A DNA stretch of 64,000 nucleotides, from assembly GCF_902806685.2 (NCBI RefSeq), contig NC_048541.1, positions 5,267,465 through 5,331,464 on the forward strand. The letters run 5' to 3'. Made by a program: the position numbers and the translations under genes. The DNA comes from Maniola hyperantus (taxonomy: Eukaryota > Arthropoda > Insecta > Lepidoptera > Nymphalidae). The notes beneath the pieces are model-generated. The model made no database searches. It was not told the DNA's origin and worked only from the letters and a program-made list of their open reading frames with translations. Shown in pieces: positions 44,545 through 57,665 of this stretch (the first letter of the stretch is position 1; each line of letters opens with the position of its first letter).

Positions 44545-45022
44545 AGGCTTATTCACACATATCAATGGACTCATTAATTCCCTGTTCTGGCACGATATCC
44601 ACAGTTCCATATCAGACTGCAGTGATACCACAGTGGCTTCAATTCACATAATTATGTCAGTGATTTCTCAGTAGGTACTTTTGCGGATCTCAAGAGTAGA
44701 ACTCGTGTAAGAGCGATCACGCACTTATCCGATTCGAATCCGTGAAAATACGGATATAACAAACATCTAAGTACGTCATAAGCTACCATACAAATAGTTC
44801 TATGACAACTTCAGAAAGTATTTTCACGGACTCGGATCGGATGAGTGCGTAACCGCCGTAACTCTTTGGCGGCGTCCGTGATCCGGCAAAAAATATCGTC
44901 GTCGCCAAATTACATCCGTGCTTTCTGCACTGACGACTGTGGACACTTTCATAGAGAATTTATTTTGAAACAATAATAATTATAGCGGTACTGTGACTTC
45001 AGTAATAAGTGTGAATAGGCCT
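44545..45022. mobile_element. Nested inverted-repeat element
   Basis: Ends 'aaggcttattcacacatatc' and 'aataagtgtgaataggcct' are inverted. A second, inner inverted pair lies at 44713-44751 ('cgatcacgcacttatccgat', 'tcgaatccgtgaaaatac') and 44817-44857. About 478 bp, non-coding. Confidence 0.65.
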
Positions 45023-46590
45023 ATATTCAATTTTGTTAAATGACGAAATTTCAACAATACACTAATTATACAATAATATTAATCATACACAGTCAAAAAG
45101 TCCGCACTACATTCACTCAAAACCTCACAAAGTGAGCACACTTCACTCTCTGATTCCAGAGCAATCAGATACGATTAAACCTTAAAGTTAATTACAAAAT
45201 TAATAAATATATTATAAATAATTTCATATGACCTATTTATACAAAATCTGTAAAGTAGAAATGATATTACGCTTAACGCGTTCGATACACACAAGTATTC
45301 ACCTTCCATGTAAAACAAGTCAGCCTATAAAAATAGATTGCACGTAAAATTCGTTACGAAAATATTTGCAGTGAGATTTTAACCAAAATTAATCAAAAGT
45401 AGGTAGTTATAAAACACCAAACATTAAAGAGAAACCATCCGGTAAGAAATTAGAAGCTAAACTTTTGTTCACACCTATTAAACTCCGACTTACATTCATT
45501 CCAAAAGGTCATATAATATCTAGAATAATAAACATTATTCCAAAAATGCTAAAAATACACGCAACGCAGAAGAGTGCGACAGTGATTTAAATGTTTAAGA
45601 CTTTTCATGGCCCCTGGCAATAAAATCAAATATCCTCATCCGTAACCAGCAGTTTACTGCTATCTGTGTGTCTTGTATAAGTATCATACGACCTGGTGTT
45701 TCTGTAACTTTAAGTACATTATAATAAGATATTAATTTTCGACACGTCAACTATATAATATTCGTATTTAATTACCCTACACTATTTCAAATAATTAGTA
45801 GCTCTAATAAATCTTTTGATACTTTCATAGCAATATTAATACTAATTTTAAAAATATCCTACGCTTCTCAAATACGGAAACTCTTTATAGTTGTGGAAAT
45901 TATTTATTCTACACTAAAGACGATATTAAATTAAGGCTTCAAAGGTAGTCTATTGCTTGCATGTTGTGTTCGTGAACCTAACTGTCGTGTTAACGAAATT
46001 GTAAAATATTGTCAATTTTTAAAAAGTTCTTAAATCCTATAACCATGGCACTCAAATTATGTCTAAAAAAGGAGGGATCTTTTCACAACTGGAGATTATA
46101 AAATTTTGTTTAAATATAATATGTTTCACCGTGAGCAATTAGGTAATACGTATTTAGGTAAGTTTCATGTCGATCTGCTCATTCAGTCTTCAAAATAATT
46201 AAGTGTAATGCAAAACTATTGTATTGTGGAATGTGATATACAAAATAAAAACAAAATCCAAAATACATTCAAATTATCTCGATTAATATTTCGATTGCTA
46301 GGTTCATATTATTCGCCTTGTTCTGTTGTCACCTACGACTCTTTCCGGGAGAGCAATTATGGATAAGTTTGATTTATCGTAAAATATATCAAACATTCTT
46401 TTTATAGCCTCCTACTATTACCTACGAACTATGAATGGAAAATCAACTATCGTAAATATGGAACTGGCGGCAAAATATCCATCCTAACTTTAAATTGCTG
46501 TCCCGGACCAGGACGAAATCAATTTTTACCCCGCAGTTTAGGGCGATCAATTTTGGACTAAGATTTTAAACATCCAGTAGTCGAAGTAAT
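45023..46590. other. Region 3' of the otopetrin gene
   Basis: Non-coding and AT-rich. It includes the presumed 3' UTR downstream of the stop at 46591. No nearby AATAAA stood out; one minus-strand AATAAA lies near 45899-45904. Confidence 0.45.
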
Positions 46591-49500
46591 TCACTCCAAG
46601 CGCGCTTTGTAGCTGGTTTTCCAAATCTCAGCTAGGGTGACAGCTGAGTGGAAACGATGGAAGATGCAAAGCGGAAGAGTGAAGCGCTGGACGAGAGACC
46701 AGGCAACAAATCCGTAGAAATCTAGTTGAACCTGAAACAGTAATTGAAAAAACTTTAGTGAAATTTGAAGTTATTAGTTACATAATATGACATAATTATG
46801 ATAAAAAGCTTCAGTTACAATAAAATAAAATAAACGTGTCATTAGAAGTCATACACAATAACACTAATTTAACTTAAGACTAACTGAAATGGTTAAAAAA
46901 CTTATTCACAGGTACTATTAATTTCTGTTCCAATAAATAAAAATAGGGCTAGGCATCTTAACCCAAATGATGCATAGGATTCAGGTTTGTATTTTTATCT
47001 CATTCTTAATTAAATCGCGATTACATTTCATGTATAAAAATTACGCTAAATCACGTTTTAAAACAACAGTATTTTTAATATGATGTATCACAGGTGTTAC
47101 GAAGTTAAGAAAAGGGCTTAAAATAAAGTTTCAAAATAATTACCGGATTGGCGAGGACTTTTTGAGCTTCAAAAGTATAAATCAACCACATGGTGACGTT
47201 GCAAATCAGCAAAAAGGTAACTGCCTGACGAGCAGGCTTGCTGCGTTCCTGTTCTGGAAGATGGACGCGACGACGGGATACATCCGCAATAAATAATAGC
47301 TGCAATACAACCTGAAAAATGTTAAGAAACATTTAAATTATAAGTTTGCTCAAATCACTTCAGCATTGATGATCTTTTTATTTAGAGACAAAATATGATT
47401 GCTCTTAAAAAATATATCTGTAAAATTGCATGTGAAAATTGCATCCGTCCTGACTCCTGTAAAATTGTACGTATTCTAGTTGCATTATCTACATAAAGAT
47501 TTATTGCATTTTTCAAAACAAATAAAGTGGCATTCCTTAACTAAGTTTTTTATACGTGAAAAAAATAATACCAACCTGAAAAACGCTCAAGCATCCAGTA
47601 ATCATGACTAAGAGATTGGGTTCATGAGTAAAAGCTCCCATTCCACCAGCGATCACGCTGAACACAGCATACACGAAGAGTCCAAATGCAGAGACACGTA
47701 GCAGTATATCATTTAGATCTGACTGTTCTTCTGAGCGGAACTTCAACGATTGCACCCTGCGAAGAGGTTCGGTACAGGAGGAAGGGTTTGAGCTCCATTT
47801 CATTTTTCTACCACTACTTGGTGATAAGGGAAAAACCAAATATGGTGAACATAAAGGTTAAAATAAGGGAAAACAATAATGTTCAAAAGTAAATAATAAG
47901 TGTAAACAATTATAAGTTAACCACAATATTGTATTTTCAAGTGTGAATTGTGAAATGCATGAAGTATGCAGGAGGTGGGTGGAGCGTTTTGAATTGTTGC
48001 AAGGAGGCCGGGAAAGTCAAAGTGGGGGAAATGATAGGGTTAAGGGAAAAAAAATTCTTATAAGAAAAGGGAATCTAAACAAGTAAATTTAACGAAACTA
48101 TAAAAACAAAAACAAACATAAATGTTAAAACTCAAGCTTTTTAAACATAAAACAAAAAATTGCTGTATCATTTTTGCTTACTGTTTTTTTTCACAGTAAT
48201 ACATGCAGATTGCAGACTAAACTGGGTAATTCGCATTCAAATTAAATTTTAAAATGCAAGAATTTAATTATCACATTTAGTCTTAAAGTAGCTAGAAAAA
48301 TATTTTGTAAACTTTAGTGCGTGTTCACACCGAAAGTGCGGGTGAGATTGCAGTGATCTGTGCGCTAAAATTTGTTAACCAACTTCCAAAAAGGAGGAGG
48401 TTTAAAATTTTGCCCGCTTTTATAGAATAAAAACTTAATAAAGCAACATGTTTTTTTTTGTAGGAATTGTGTTTTTAAATCTTACCGTATAAATCCTATC
48501 AGTATAGCCAAAATGGACAGCACCATCAGAGCACAATGAGAAACATCAGCCAAGTAAATAGAGAGGCGTTTCAGTTCTTGATGTCTTATCAGGACGAAGA
48601 ACAGGATCAAGCAGATGAGAGAAGCGACGAGGAGAAGAAGTCCGCAGAAGAGTCCCTTCGAAGCACCGGCACAGTCAACTCGATTGCCACGCTGAGCGGC
48701 CGCCAACGCTGCTGCCCTGCGGGACAGAACAGCCTCCAGACGTCTTTCCAGATCTTCATCGTTGGCCACGCTGCAACCAAACGCGAACGCACACGTCATT
48801 AACGTATGCGATGGTTTTGGTGTTAATGCTATACTATTCGTGCAAATGTCTGATAAAACTAGAATTAACTATACATTTCAAATTACTGCGTTTTTTCTAA
48901 ATGAATTATTTTGATATGGATTTATGAATATCAAAAGTTAATGGTTGAAACTACGTTAGTTTAAACGCCGTTTTAAGATAGGAATAAGAATATTTACCTG
49001 GGATATCTACCGATATGCTTCCACATAACGTATATTACAGCTGCTCCAATTAACGAATATTCAATTATAAATGGATAGAGATAAGGAGCCGAATCCGAAA
49101 CTATTGTGCCCATTATCGGATTTCTTCCACAAACCGTAGTGTTGTCAATGTTGGCAATCAATGCAGCAGGATTAAGAGAGTCATAAGATTCAAAAATCTC
49201 TGTGGAGTTGTTAACTGTAAACATAAATAACAAGGATCTATAACAATTGCGAATTATATTAAAACCTCCTTAAATAATATAATAAAATATAGTACTTGAA
49301 ATCCTTTTGTGCAATAATTAAAACTAAACACAAACATGCTAATATGAAATCCAATCGATTCAATTAATTATTAGTGCACCTAGACCTACTAGTGAAAAAC
49401 ACAAATGACAGAATACGCAAAACAAAATTTCTACGGCGGGGAACGAAATGTGAAGATGATATGTAGTTGATACTCCGTCGACAAACCTGGCGAATGCGGT

Positions 49501-52500
49501 GGTTCATCTACACGATATGTTCCGATATTATTGCCCCATTCATCTTTTTCGGACAGTGATCCAGAAGAAGTGGATGCCACCAAAGTGGACATTGTGCTTA
49601 TAATCGGTTTCATAGTCGATGAATACAGCCATTGGAATACTTCCAACATTGCTGTTTGTGTTTGTGTTACTTTGTCGGCTTCGACTGTGATTGGTGATAT
49701 TGTGGAGGTAGTTGTGAAAGGGTTATCATTTGGCCATGCACTTTTGAAATTCCGATCGTAGAGTACTCCATTGTCATACCCTAAAGTAGCCTTTATAGAG
49801 TCGATTACTTTAGATTTAGTAACGTAACCACCACCGATATTACGATATGGTGAGGAAGTAGTCGCTGAAAAGTTAGTCCAAGGTTTTTTAATAACATACA
49901 TGCAGTAAAATGAAGGGTTAGTACGAGAATAATAATGACAATTCTGTCGAATCTAAATAAAAAGGTTTCTTAGGCCTATACTTACTAGTCGGAGTAGTTG
50001 TAGGCACAGCTGTCGATGATATTGCATTTAATATTTGCTCTCCAGTCGATTTGGCAATTGTAGCAGCTGTAGTAGTTATTGTTGTTGTGGCAGTTGCAAC
50101 AGCCCCGAAAACTTTTCCTGAATGCCTTAAGGTATGTTTTCGGATAACTTCTGAACAAAAAAGTATTGTCATTAATTTAAAAATTTGGAAACTATGTTTT
50201 AAAAAATACATATCTACTTTATTAAAAAAACATACTTCCAAGTACGCCTTCTCCAGGAACACCTTGAGGATTTCTTACATGATAATCAGTGATTTCTTTT
50301 AAAGATTCTAGCACCAGTGTCCGTATCCATACGCAAATATTGGTAGCAACAACATGCATCAAACCAAAACGGGCGATAACTTTAAATCGGTGTATATTTA
50401 ACTGTAATAATAACATAATATCAGTATATTTGTACAGTACTAAGTTAATTTACGTAATTTAAATAGATGTGGCTACTTACTCGGGAATTCATGAATATGA
50501 AATACATTTGCATAAATGTAAAAACCATTTGTAGAACCGGGTTTACACCTTTCAAAATTAGATAGCACGGGGATTCAAGTGGCAACTCAAAGAAAGTCCC
50601 GAATTCCAATCCATTATAAATCATAGTACCAAGCCCAAACGCTGTAAATAAAATGAACATTGATAATATTAATACAAATATGAATAAGCACTGTTAAAAT
50701 ATTTCTTTTTCGAATGTCAAACTTTTATTTACCAATAGCACCGATTCTAAGGAAAAAACTGCCATGACTGTGTTCATTCTGGGAAGTCTTGCGACGGCGC
50801 ATAGGTCGTGCAACAGGACCTGCTTCAAGTTCCACCACATCTTGTTGCTATAGAATAAAATAGCATTTAGAAAATATTGATAACAAATCATCAATTACAT
50901 CTTCTCTTACAAAGACATTGAACAAATGTTAATTCAATTTATATTTAACAGGCACAAACAAAAACTCATAAATAAGAAGATCAGTAGATCAGTCTGTCTT
51001 ATAATTTGGCTCTGCGAATGGTTCTACCGTTCAATTGTACTTTATGAAGATGCATTTGTTTGGAATGATAAATATTATTGTTATTGTAACAAGAGCATAA
51101 AAAGAAGTTTTCCAGTTTATTCTTCAGTAAACGCTAATAACTCTGGGGTACACTGTTACACAAAGTAAAACTAAATTATCAGGACTAAAAATACAGCTGT
51201 TCTTATAACGGCTTGGTATTAATGATTTAGTTTTTAATCAATTTCGAAGCAAAAGACAGTAAAATAGGCGACTAAAGTATAAAGCATTGAATACATGTTT
51301 TTACAAACAATCAAAAGTACAACAGCACATCCAAAGCGTTCGGTGGTCATAAAATACGTAAATGATAAAGCGGGATTCTGGTAAGTATACCTCACCTGTT
51401 CGGAGGCATAATATTGCGCCATTTGCATTTGCAATTGTTGTTGTCGAACTTTATCACGCATCTTACGGGGATACACCTCCTGCCCAAATGATATGGAAAA
51501 AACAAAAAGTAGGCAGCATAAACAAAAAGGGGTCATGCGCCAGTAACTTCCTAACAAAGCATTTACGAAAACGTGGATTCAGTGGAAAGCCAATAAAAAA
51601 TTTGCGATAGAGTGCTAAAGTCCCAAAACGGACAAAAATCACGTAATTTGATTCATAAGTAAATTAGTTATTTTATTTAACACAACGATAAATAGAAAAG
51701 ACAAATAATGTGATAAATATGTATGTTATAAACAATGTATTGGATGTGCTGGTGATGTGCTGTTGACCACGCTTAGAAATAAGGTGTACCTGAAATTGAC
51801 TTTGCTTTTTGCTATCTTTGGTCTTGTCTTTTCCAGCATCCTCTTTCTTGTCTTTATCTTTATTTTTTCCATCTTTTTTGCCATCTTTCTTTCCATCCTT
51901 GCCATCTTTACCGTCTTTACCTTCTTTGTCTTTGGTCTTCTTTTCTTTTTCTTTCTTCGGTTTCTTCTCTTTTGGAGGAGGTTTGGGTTTTGGAGGACTT
52001 CCGTTGCAGCATGCGCTTTCTAGAAATAAAAAAACATTTTGTAGATGTATCACGAGATATCAAAGAACCAAAGTATAATTTTATACATAAAATCATTTTG
52101 AGTGATAGTCGTACCTTGTAAAAGAAAGCAGAACACGTATAGCAAGAATAATATACTCATGCCATATAAATATGTGAAAAATCCTTCATAGTAGTAGAGC
52201 GGTAAGTTATGTGTAATCACATCACTAACAACATATGCAATACACACGACCACCAGTAGTTTCGCATAGATGAAACTTGAAATGATGAACAGTGAAGTTC
52301 TGAAACAAATGAAAGTAAAGCTTAAATATTTTATAGTGATAGAATTTATGTTTCATGTTTTATACTTCGTAATAATGAAACTTGGTTATATAATACTTTT
52401 ACTTTAAGATTAGTAACATGAAGGTGAAAACATTTTCATATCTTTGAAATCACTGCTTACTTAAACTGCGGTATTATAATAGTGGGTCATGGACAAAAGA

Positions 52501-52989
52501 AGGTGAAAAGTCGAGCGCGAGATGAGAGCTCCACTATGGAAATTTTAATCACAGTTTTTAATAGCACTGCAAAGAGTAACCGTAGATAATTTTTACCATT
52601 ACATATGCTTAATTTTATCTATTTGGAATTATTTTATTTATCAATATTATTTTGAAAAATAACTTTGTTAACTTAACGTTTATTAATAAGTACCTAAACT
52701 TCAATAAATAAACTAATCTATCACAACCAATTTGTCTCGCGGATCATGACTTTCGATTAGAGATTAAACTTTCTATTATTATCAAGACCTACTTCTTCGA
52801 CGGCTTCGGCTGAACGCATTTCAACTCCATCTCTTTGTTAGCGTTGTTATGTTTTTCGGCGATGGCAATATCACTGCCCTGTTGTCGATGTTGGCCAACT
52901 GGCAGCGTCGCCATATTATCCACGACATCCAGATCCACTGTGGCCACCTTCACTTCAGCCTCAGTGGGCTGGTGTTTATCCTTGCCCAT
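46591..52989 (-). CDS. Otop: Otopetrin-family proton channel (14 exons, 890 aa)
   Basis: Exons 52989-52793, 52299-52115, 52019-51790, 51479-51396, 50847-50733, 50641-50481, 50401-50236, 50150-49986, 49864-49487, 49214-48998, 48770-48486, 47756-47576, 47311-47144 and 46731-46591 join in frame with GT-AG introns: 2,673 nt, 890 aa. Otopetrins are plasma-membrane proton-selective channels; insect members serve acid sensing. Twelve hydrophobic segments fit the family, from SLFIISSFIYAKLLVVVC (TM1, about 68) through GAIAFGLGTMIYNGLEFG (TM3), ARFGLMHVVATNICVWIRT (TM5), YPFIIEYSLIGAAVIYVMW (TM6) and GASKGLFCGLLLLVASLI (TM7) to LPLCIFHRFHSAVTLAEIW (TM12). A Lys/Asp/Gly-rich linker (128-204) lies between TM2 and TM3, and a Thr-rich extracellular loop (about 381-600) between TM5 and TM6. 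The start ATG has a good context (AGCCATGG). Exon 4 (84 nt, phase 0-0) could be skipped cleanly. Which of the insect paralogues (a, b or c) it is cannot be told here. Confidence 0.92.
51790..52019 (-). CDS. Otop: Otopetrin exon 3: lysine-rich cytoplasmic linker
   Basis: Encodes residues 128-204: CCNGSPPKPKPPPKEKKPKK, then tandem KDG units (three GKDG, then KKDG repeats) and a KNKDKDKK run, ending SQFQ. Almost no hydrophobic residues, so it is an intrinsically disordered, strongly basic loop between TM2 and TM3. The exon is 230 nt (not a multiple of 3), so it cannot be skipped alone without a shift. Reading through its donor adds a hydrophobic tail and then a stop at 51673. Confidence 0.8.
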
Positions 52990-53228
52990 GGCTATTCACA
53001 TAAACTCGGGGACACTTCACAAAAAGGTGGACATAGCACAGGGCACTAGGTTAGGGATAAGAAGCTGGTTAAGAAGGGTTCGCGAGGAGCCTTTTCTAGG
53101 CAAGAGACTCCGGAAGTACGAAGGTGCGGCTTTGAAGGGCCGTACCCGCGGCTGAATTGCGCCGGGAGTTGCGCAGAAATGGATGCTGCGCGCAAGATCA
53201 CCAAAATCAGGGGCGGCAACGACGCCCC

Positions 53229-53237
53229 TATATTATA
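53229..53237 (-). promoter_or_regulatory. Possible TATA box for the short otopetrin transcript
   Basis: The minus strand reads TATAATATA followed by GC-rich sequence (GGGGCGTCGTTGCCGCC). It lies about 240 bp upstream of the ATG at 52989, leaving room for a roughly 215-nt 5' UTR. Sequence fit only. Confidence 0.35.
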
Positions 53238-53299
53238 AATTGCACTCCTAATAGTGAGAGGGATTTTTATTGTTTAGCCATGGGGTGGCCATGAGGGGA

Positions 53300-56200
53300 A
53301 CACTTGGACAATACATGGAACGTGTATTGTAAATTATTCTAAAAGGTATGAACAATGAGAGTTCTAAGAACTTTGCTCTTTTAAAATATTATTGATCTTT
53401 TTCTAAATATGTAGTCTCTTGTGACAAAAGTTGTACATACTCTACATTTCGTATTGACGTGATTTTTATATCCTCTTATGGCATTATAATTAATACTGTT
53501 TTACGCCTGGAGTCGACCAGAGGCGCGCTAGAGCGCCTAATTAAATAGTTAAAGCTATAATATATAGGTACTAGCAAAAAAATTCCCCAGAGAAACGCGG
53601 AAGTCAAAACTGACAGCCCTAAATCTGGCGGCACGCGGTCGATAGAGGCGCGTCTCTCCCAGTCGCTACGGGAGGCTGCGCGACCCACTGACCTGGCCTA
53701 AGTTTGAAACACCCAAAACACCCTTAGTTCGTAATCAACTGTCGAATGCGTGCCAGCCCTAATTGATATCTCATAATATGCACGCGCACAGTTCAATGCC
53801 CGACTATTAGTCGCATATTACTACCTAAAAGTCACATAATAGGTGTCTCAAAGGATGAAAGCGTCGCGCATGCTCGATCCAGATTGAATAGTGGCCGTAA
53901 CGGGTCGCTGAACTCGATCGCAAGCACAACACACGTAAAACTCTCACCCACTTAAAATACCCAACGGTCAAGAACGAAATTACCTAAGCTACCCCTCTTG
54001 TTTGTAATAGGCAGGTAATCGTAACAACATTGATCATCAGTTTTGGTGTAGGCGATGGACAGAAATATAGATCCTAAATAATCGCCTTCATGGGAAGACG
54101 GTAAGTGGGAGGCACTGGTCAGGAAAAAAAGAATATCCAAAAAGGACAACGGAATACTAATTTTTCTGCTATTATTTTTTTGCTGCAATAGCTGCGCCGA
54201 TAGATAATACCAGTATGATTGAACTCACTCTCAGAAGAATTAAAATTAGGAGATATTACTGTTTTCTAAATTGAGACATTCGGGATTCCAATACAATACG
54301 AAAATACAATAACCCTTCGTGAAATTGAGTTGATCAAAGCATTTCCAATAAAATATATGTACAATAAAAATCCAAAGTCTGATATTTATGAGATCAGAAG
54401 AATATTTTTTGATGACGTGGACATCATCTTTTACTGAAGGGAAATACATAATAAAAATATATGTATAATATAGCAATAAACTAATTTTCAGTACAAAATG
54501 TTATGCTTCAGGCCAAAATTAAAGTAGTTGTTAACTTTTGAGCTCGACTTACGCAACCAGACGTAGGTATTTAGTTACATTACAAGCGAGCATTAGTTTA
54601 ATTAGCAGTGCTCCACTTCTTCAGTCGATACGTTAATATCGTCACATGCCTTCTAAACAGCAACTTGTGAAACCTGTTTAACTTAATATGGTTAAAGCTT
54701 GAACAAGAAATAAGTTGTATTTATCAAATGAAGATGCAGAGAGGAAAAAAGAATGGCTAGACGCTCGAGGGATCACGACAGTCAGATTATTTTACTATTT
54801 GGGAACAGTCGGGTCTAACGCATTTTTAATGTGATGTTAGTTATATAAAGTCATACCTTTTTAAAAGTTAATTTACAAAGTTCTTCAACCATGAAATTGC
54901 CTGGACTGGAAGATCAAAAAGGGCTGTTGACGAACCCTGATAAGGCTGATTATAAATACCTACGAGAGGGTGGCTCAGCACTGATAAAAATATAAAGAAT
55001 GCTTACAAAAGATGTAAACCAGATAGGGCATAATTTTATAATTTGGGAACGAGTGGAAGAGTCAGTCAAATATAAGAGGGCACTTAGATAGCATCAAGAT
55101 CGTTTGAAATGATGTAAGAATAAAATCATTTATAAACCTAACACATAGCAAAGCTGCCAACAACTTAACACCAGCTAATCAATAAAAACAGCCACACTTG
55201 ATAGCAATTATTTTAATTACTTCTATTACGTCGTAGTCATTTAAATTAAGTTTGTCCTGTCAATGACATAATACCGGTAACCTTGTGGTTTCTTGCATAC
55301 AATGCATCATTACAACACTTTATAGTGTCTGGCTCTAAATCCGTATACAGACAGGCGGAACAAAATAAGGCATTACGTTTTATCGTTCTGATCATCCAGT
55401 AGGCTTGTCATGGGTTCAAGTATTCGTATCACACAATAATACACTTAATAAACAATTCTCATTTGCTTTACAATGTGTAATTTAATGGGTTACATTTCTT
55501 TTAAAAGACGTAGTTCCTGCACCCTTCCATAGGTTTCCCATCTAATACTAAACCATCTAATCGTACATTAACCGATAAAAGGAAAGGAAAAGATACTCAA
55601 TTTCACAGTTTATTTGGCGAAAAAATTACCCCCTCGAGAAATTATACAAGATATAATATTATGTAGGCATAATGCGATTGTAAAACGATTGAGTGATAAA
55701 CATTTGTTCATGCTTTTCATTACTATGGATGAGTATTGAGTACATAACATTAATGAAACATGAGAAACAATGACGTAAACATGAAATGTGTATGATGTTG
55801 ATGTGAAGAATTTTGTTAGAGTAGATAATATTCTGATTTCTGATATCGTCAAAAATATGCCACACGTTAGACTTGCAAATCACAAACACAGACGTGCGAA
55901 GTAGAGGCAGGAATAAAGTATGAGTAGGTGTAAGGGTAGAAGATATAATATTCTGATAGAAAATTATTTTCTAAACTCGTAGGTAAAGGTAATGCATTAT
56001 CCAGTTTCGGTTTTTTAATTAACAGAACTTGTGGCTAAATTAATCTTTGATGAAATTACATTCGGAGAACATTCAGTCTAGAGAGCGAAAAGACTGTTAG
56101 TTACGGTACGTGGCAGAAAGTAGTGTACATCGACCTTTAGAAGGTAGGTAGATAGCAGATTTGTAGAGCATTGTCGCCGTCGTTGAGACCGACAAAACGT

Positions 56201-56819
56201 CATATAGGTATGAGTCAGAGACAACGCTCTACAAAGCCGAAATGTCATTCTGAAAGCCGATGTACATTAATTTCTTTACTTCGGATGCCAGGCAAGGTGT
56301 ACCAAAACAAAGGTAAACTTCTACCTAAGTTATGATTTTGGAACCCATCCCTCATTATCAAGGGACATCCATTTCGAGATTACACCTCAACAGGCTTACG
56401 TATTCAACTTTTTTTTGCTTTTGCAAAATGGACTCTACAACTTGTAATTTAAACACATTTACAAATAATCTCCTTCCGCACGTGTTCTTTTGATGTAGGT
56501 ATGTACTATGTAGGAACCATTTAATCGATTGACCATCCATTCTACGTGGATGTGCTTTGATTACAACTTCCTCCCCTTTATTTATTTTTAAATTGTCTAT
56601 TGAAGTTTTTTTATGACGGTTTATTTGTCCCCTATGACTTAATAGGTCAATTTATGACTTGCTTGACCGCTAGAACTGTATTAAAACTTCTGAAAAATAC
56701 TATCACGAGTCGTGGTTTAATAAAGGTACTTGTTTTGTTAGTTTGAAATTAGAATATTATAAAAATCGTAAACGAAATGGCACACCTAGGCAAAATTGAT
56801 AATGATATGGTCTGAAAAC
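53300..56819. other. Non-coding stretch, would be intronic to a long otopetrin transcript
   Basis: No exon with good splice sites found. The 70-codon minus-strand frame at 53476-53688 has one hydrophobic stretch (SVLTSAFLWGIFLLVPIYY) but no other support. Confidence 0.45.
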
Positions 56820-57010
56820 TAAATAAAAACAGGTCAAGTACGAGTTGGACTCCCACACGAAGAGTTCCGTACCATAGTACAAGTCTATGTACTAATTATT
56901 TTTTTTATTTACATATAGCGGCCTTAAAAAATATTACAATCTGTGAAAATTTTCTATATACCTATTTACGGTTCATAAGATACAGCCCGCTGACAGACAG
57001 ACGGACGGAC
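56820..57010 (+). repeat. Dispersed repeat with 'gatacagcccgc' core
   Basis: 'caggtcaagtacgagttgga', 'gaagagttccgtaccatagt', 'cggttcataagatacagccc', 'gacagacagacggacgg'. Same family as 13858-14027. Confidence 0.6.
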
Positions 57011-57147
57011 GCGATCACCTCTGATTGGCCAACACTCGCTCGCTATTGTCTAATATGCATTGTAGCCACAAGAATAATATAAATTCAGTCAATCACAACA
57101 ATCGAGATTGTAATAATGATTGATGTAGTTTTTCTGGAATCGACAAG
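57011..57147. repeat. Dispersed repeat, second copy of 42341-42490 family
   Basis: 'acctctgattggccaacact', 'attcagtcaatcacaacaat' and 'gagattgtaataatgattga'. It runs directly into the foldback element. Confidence 0.6.
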
Positions 57148-57320
57148 CAGCCCCCCAATTGTGTAAGAATAACCATTTCATGGCTATCGCAATCGTCAAG
57201 AATTCTGCCCTTTGATTGGCTGTGAAAAAATGTAAACAGCGAATCAACCAATCAAATGGCAGAGTTTCTTGACGATTGCGATAGCCATGAAATGGTTATT
57301 CTTACACAATTGGAGGGCTG
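57148..57320. mobile_element. Foldback MITE, arms nearly the full length
   Basis: Left arm from 57148 ('cagccccccaattgtgtaag', 'aataaccatttcatggctat', 'cgcaatcgtcaagaa') is repeated inverted up to 57320 with one mismatch and then a few more inward. Arms reach about 78 bp, leaving a small loop. The very high arm identity points to recent origin or arm homogenisation. Confidence 0.85.
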
Positions 57321-57372
57321 GTCGAAAATGATTTAGAAATTGTGCACTATCTTCGATATTTTGTTGGAAACT

Positions 57373-57658
57373 TTTTTTAAAATTTATAGACTAGCGCTTG
57401 GCTGCAATCAGACCTGCTGGCAAGTGATGATGCAGCCTAAGATGGAACACGCTTGCCTAGAAGATCACTCTTGACTTATAGTTACCCATTTTAAAATGAG
57501 AGGGGAAAATGATGTCGAAAGGGCGTTCCATATCCTAGCGGTTCGAATTAGAAACGGAGGCAAATCACTTAGTAGGTGTCCGTGGAATTTCGACTACGTA
57601 TGGGTGCAGACTACAGACCTTGACGATGTCTTGCGGTACGATAGTAGAAAGGTGAAGG
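57373..57658. repeat. SINE-like repeat next to exon B
   Basis: 'gacctgctggcaagtgatga', 'tgcagcctaagatggaacac', 'ggcgttccatatcctagcgg', 'cgtggaatttcgactacgta', ending 'gtcttgcggtacgatagtag'. Opposite-orientation copy at 61588-61842. It ends about 8 bp from the donor region of exon B. Confidence 0.65.
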
Positions 57659-57665
57659 AACTTAC

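Noticed and set aside
51757..52078. Plus-strand frames of 88-89 codons rich in Phe/Leu/Ser
   Set aside because: They are the antisense of the lysine-rich otopetrin exon 3.
53476..53688. Minus-strand 70-codon frame with a hydrophobic segment, as an extra otopetrin N-terminal exon
   Set aside because: No consensus splice sites in a suitable phase, and its sequence does not resemble an otopetrin N-terminus.
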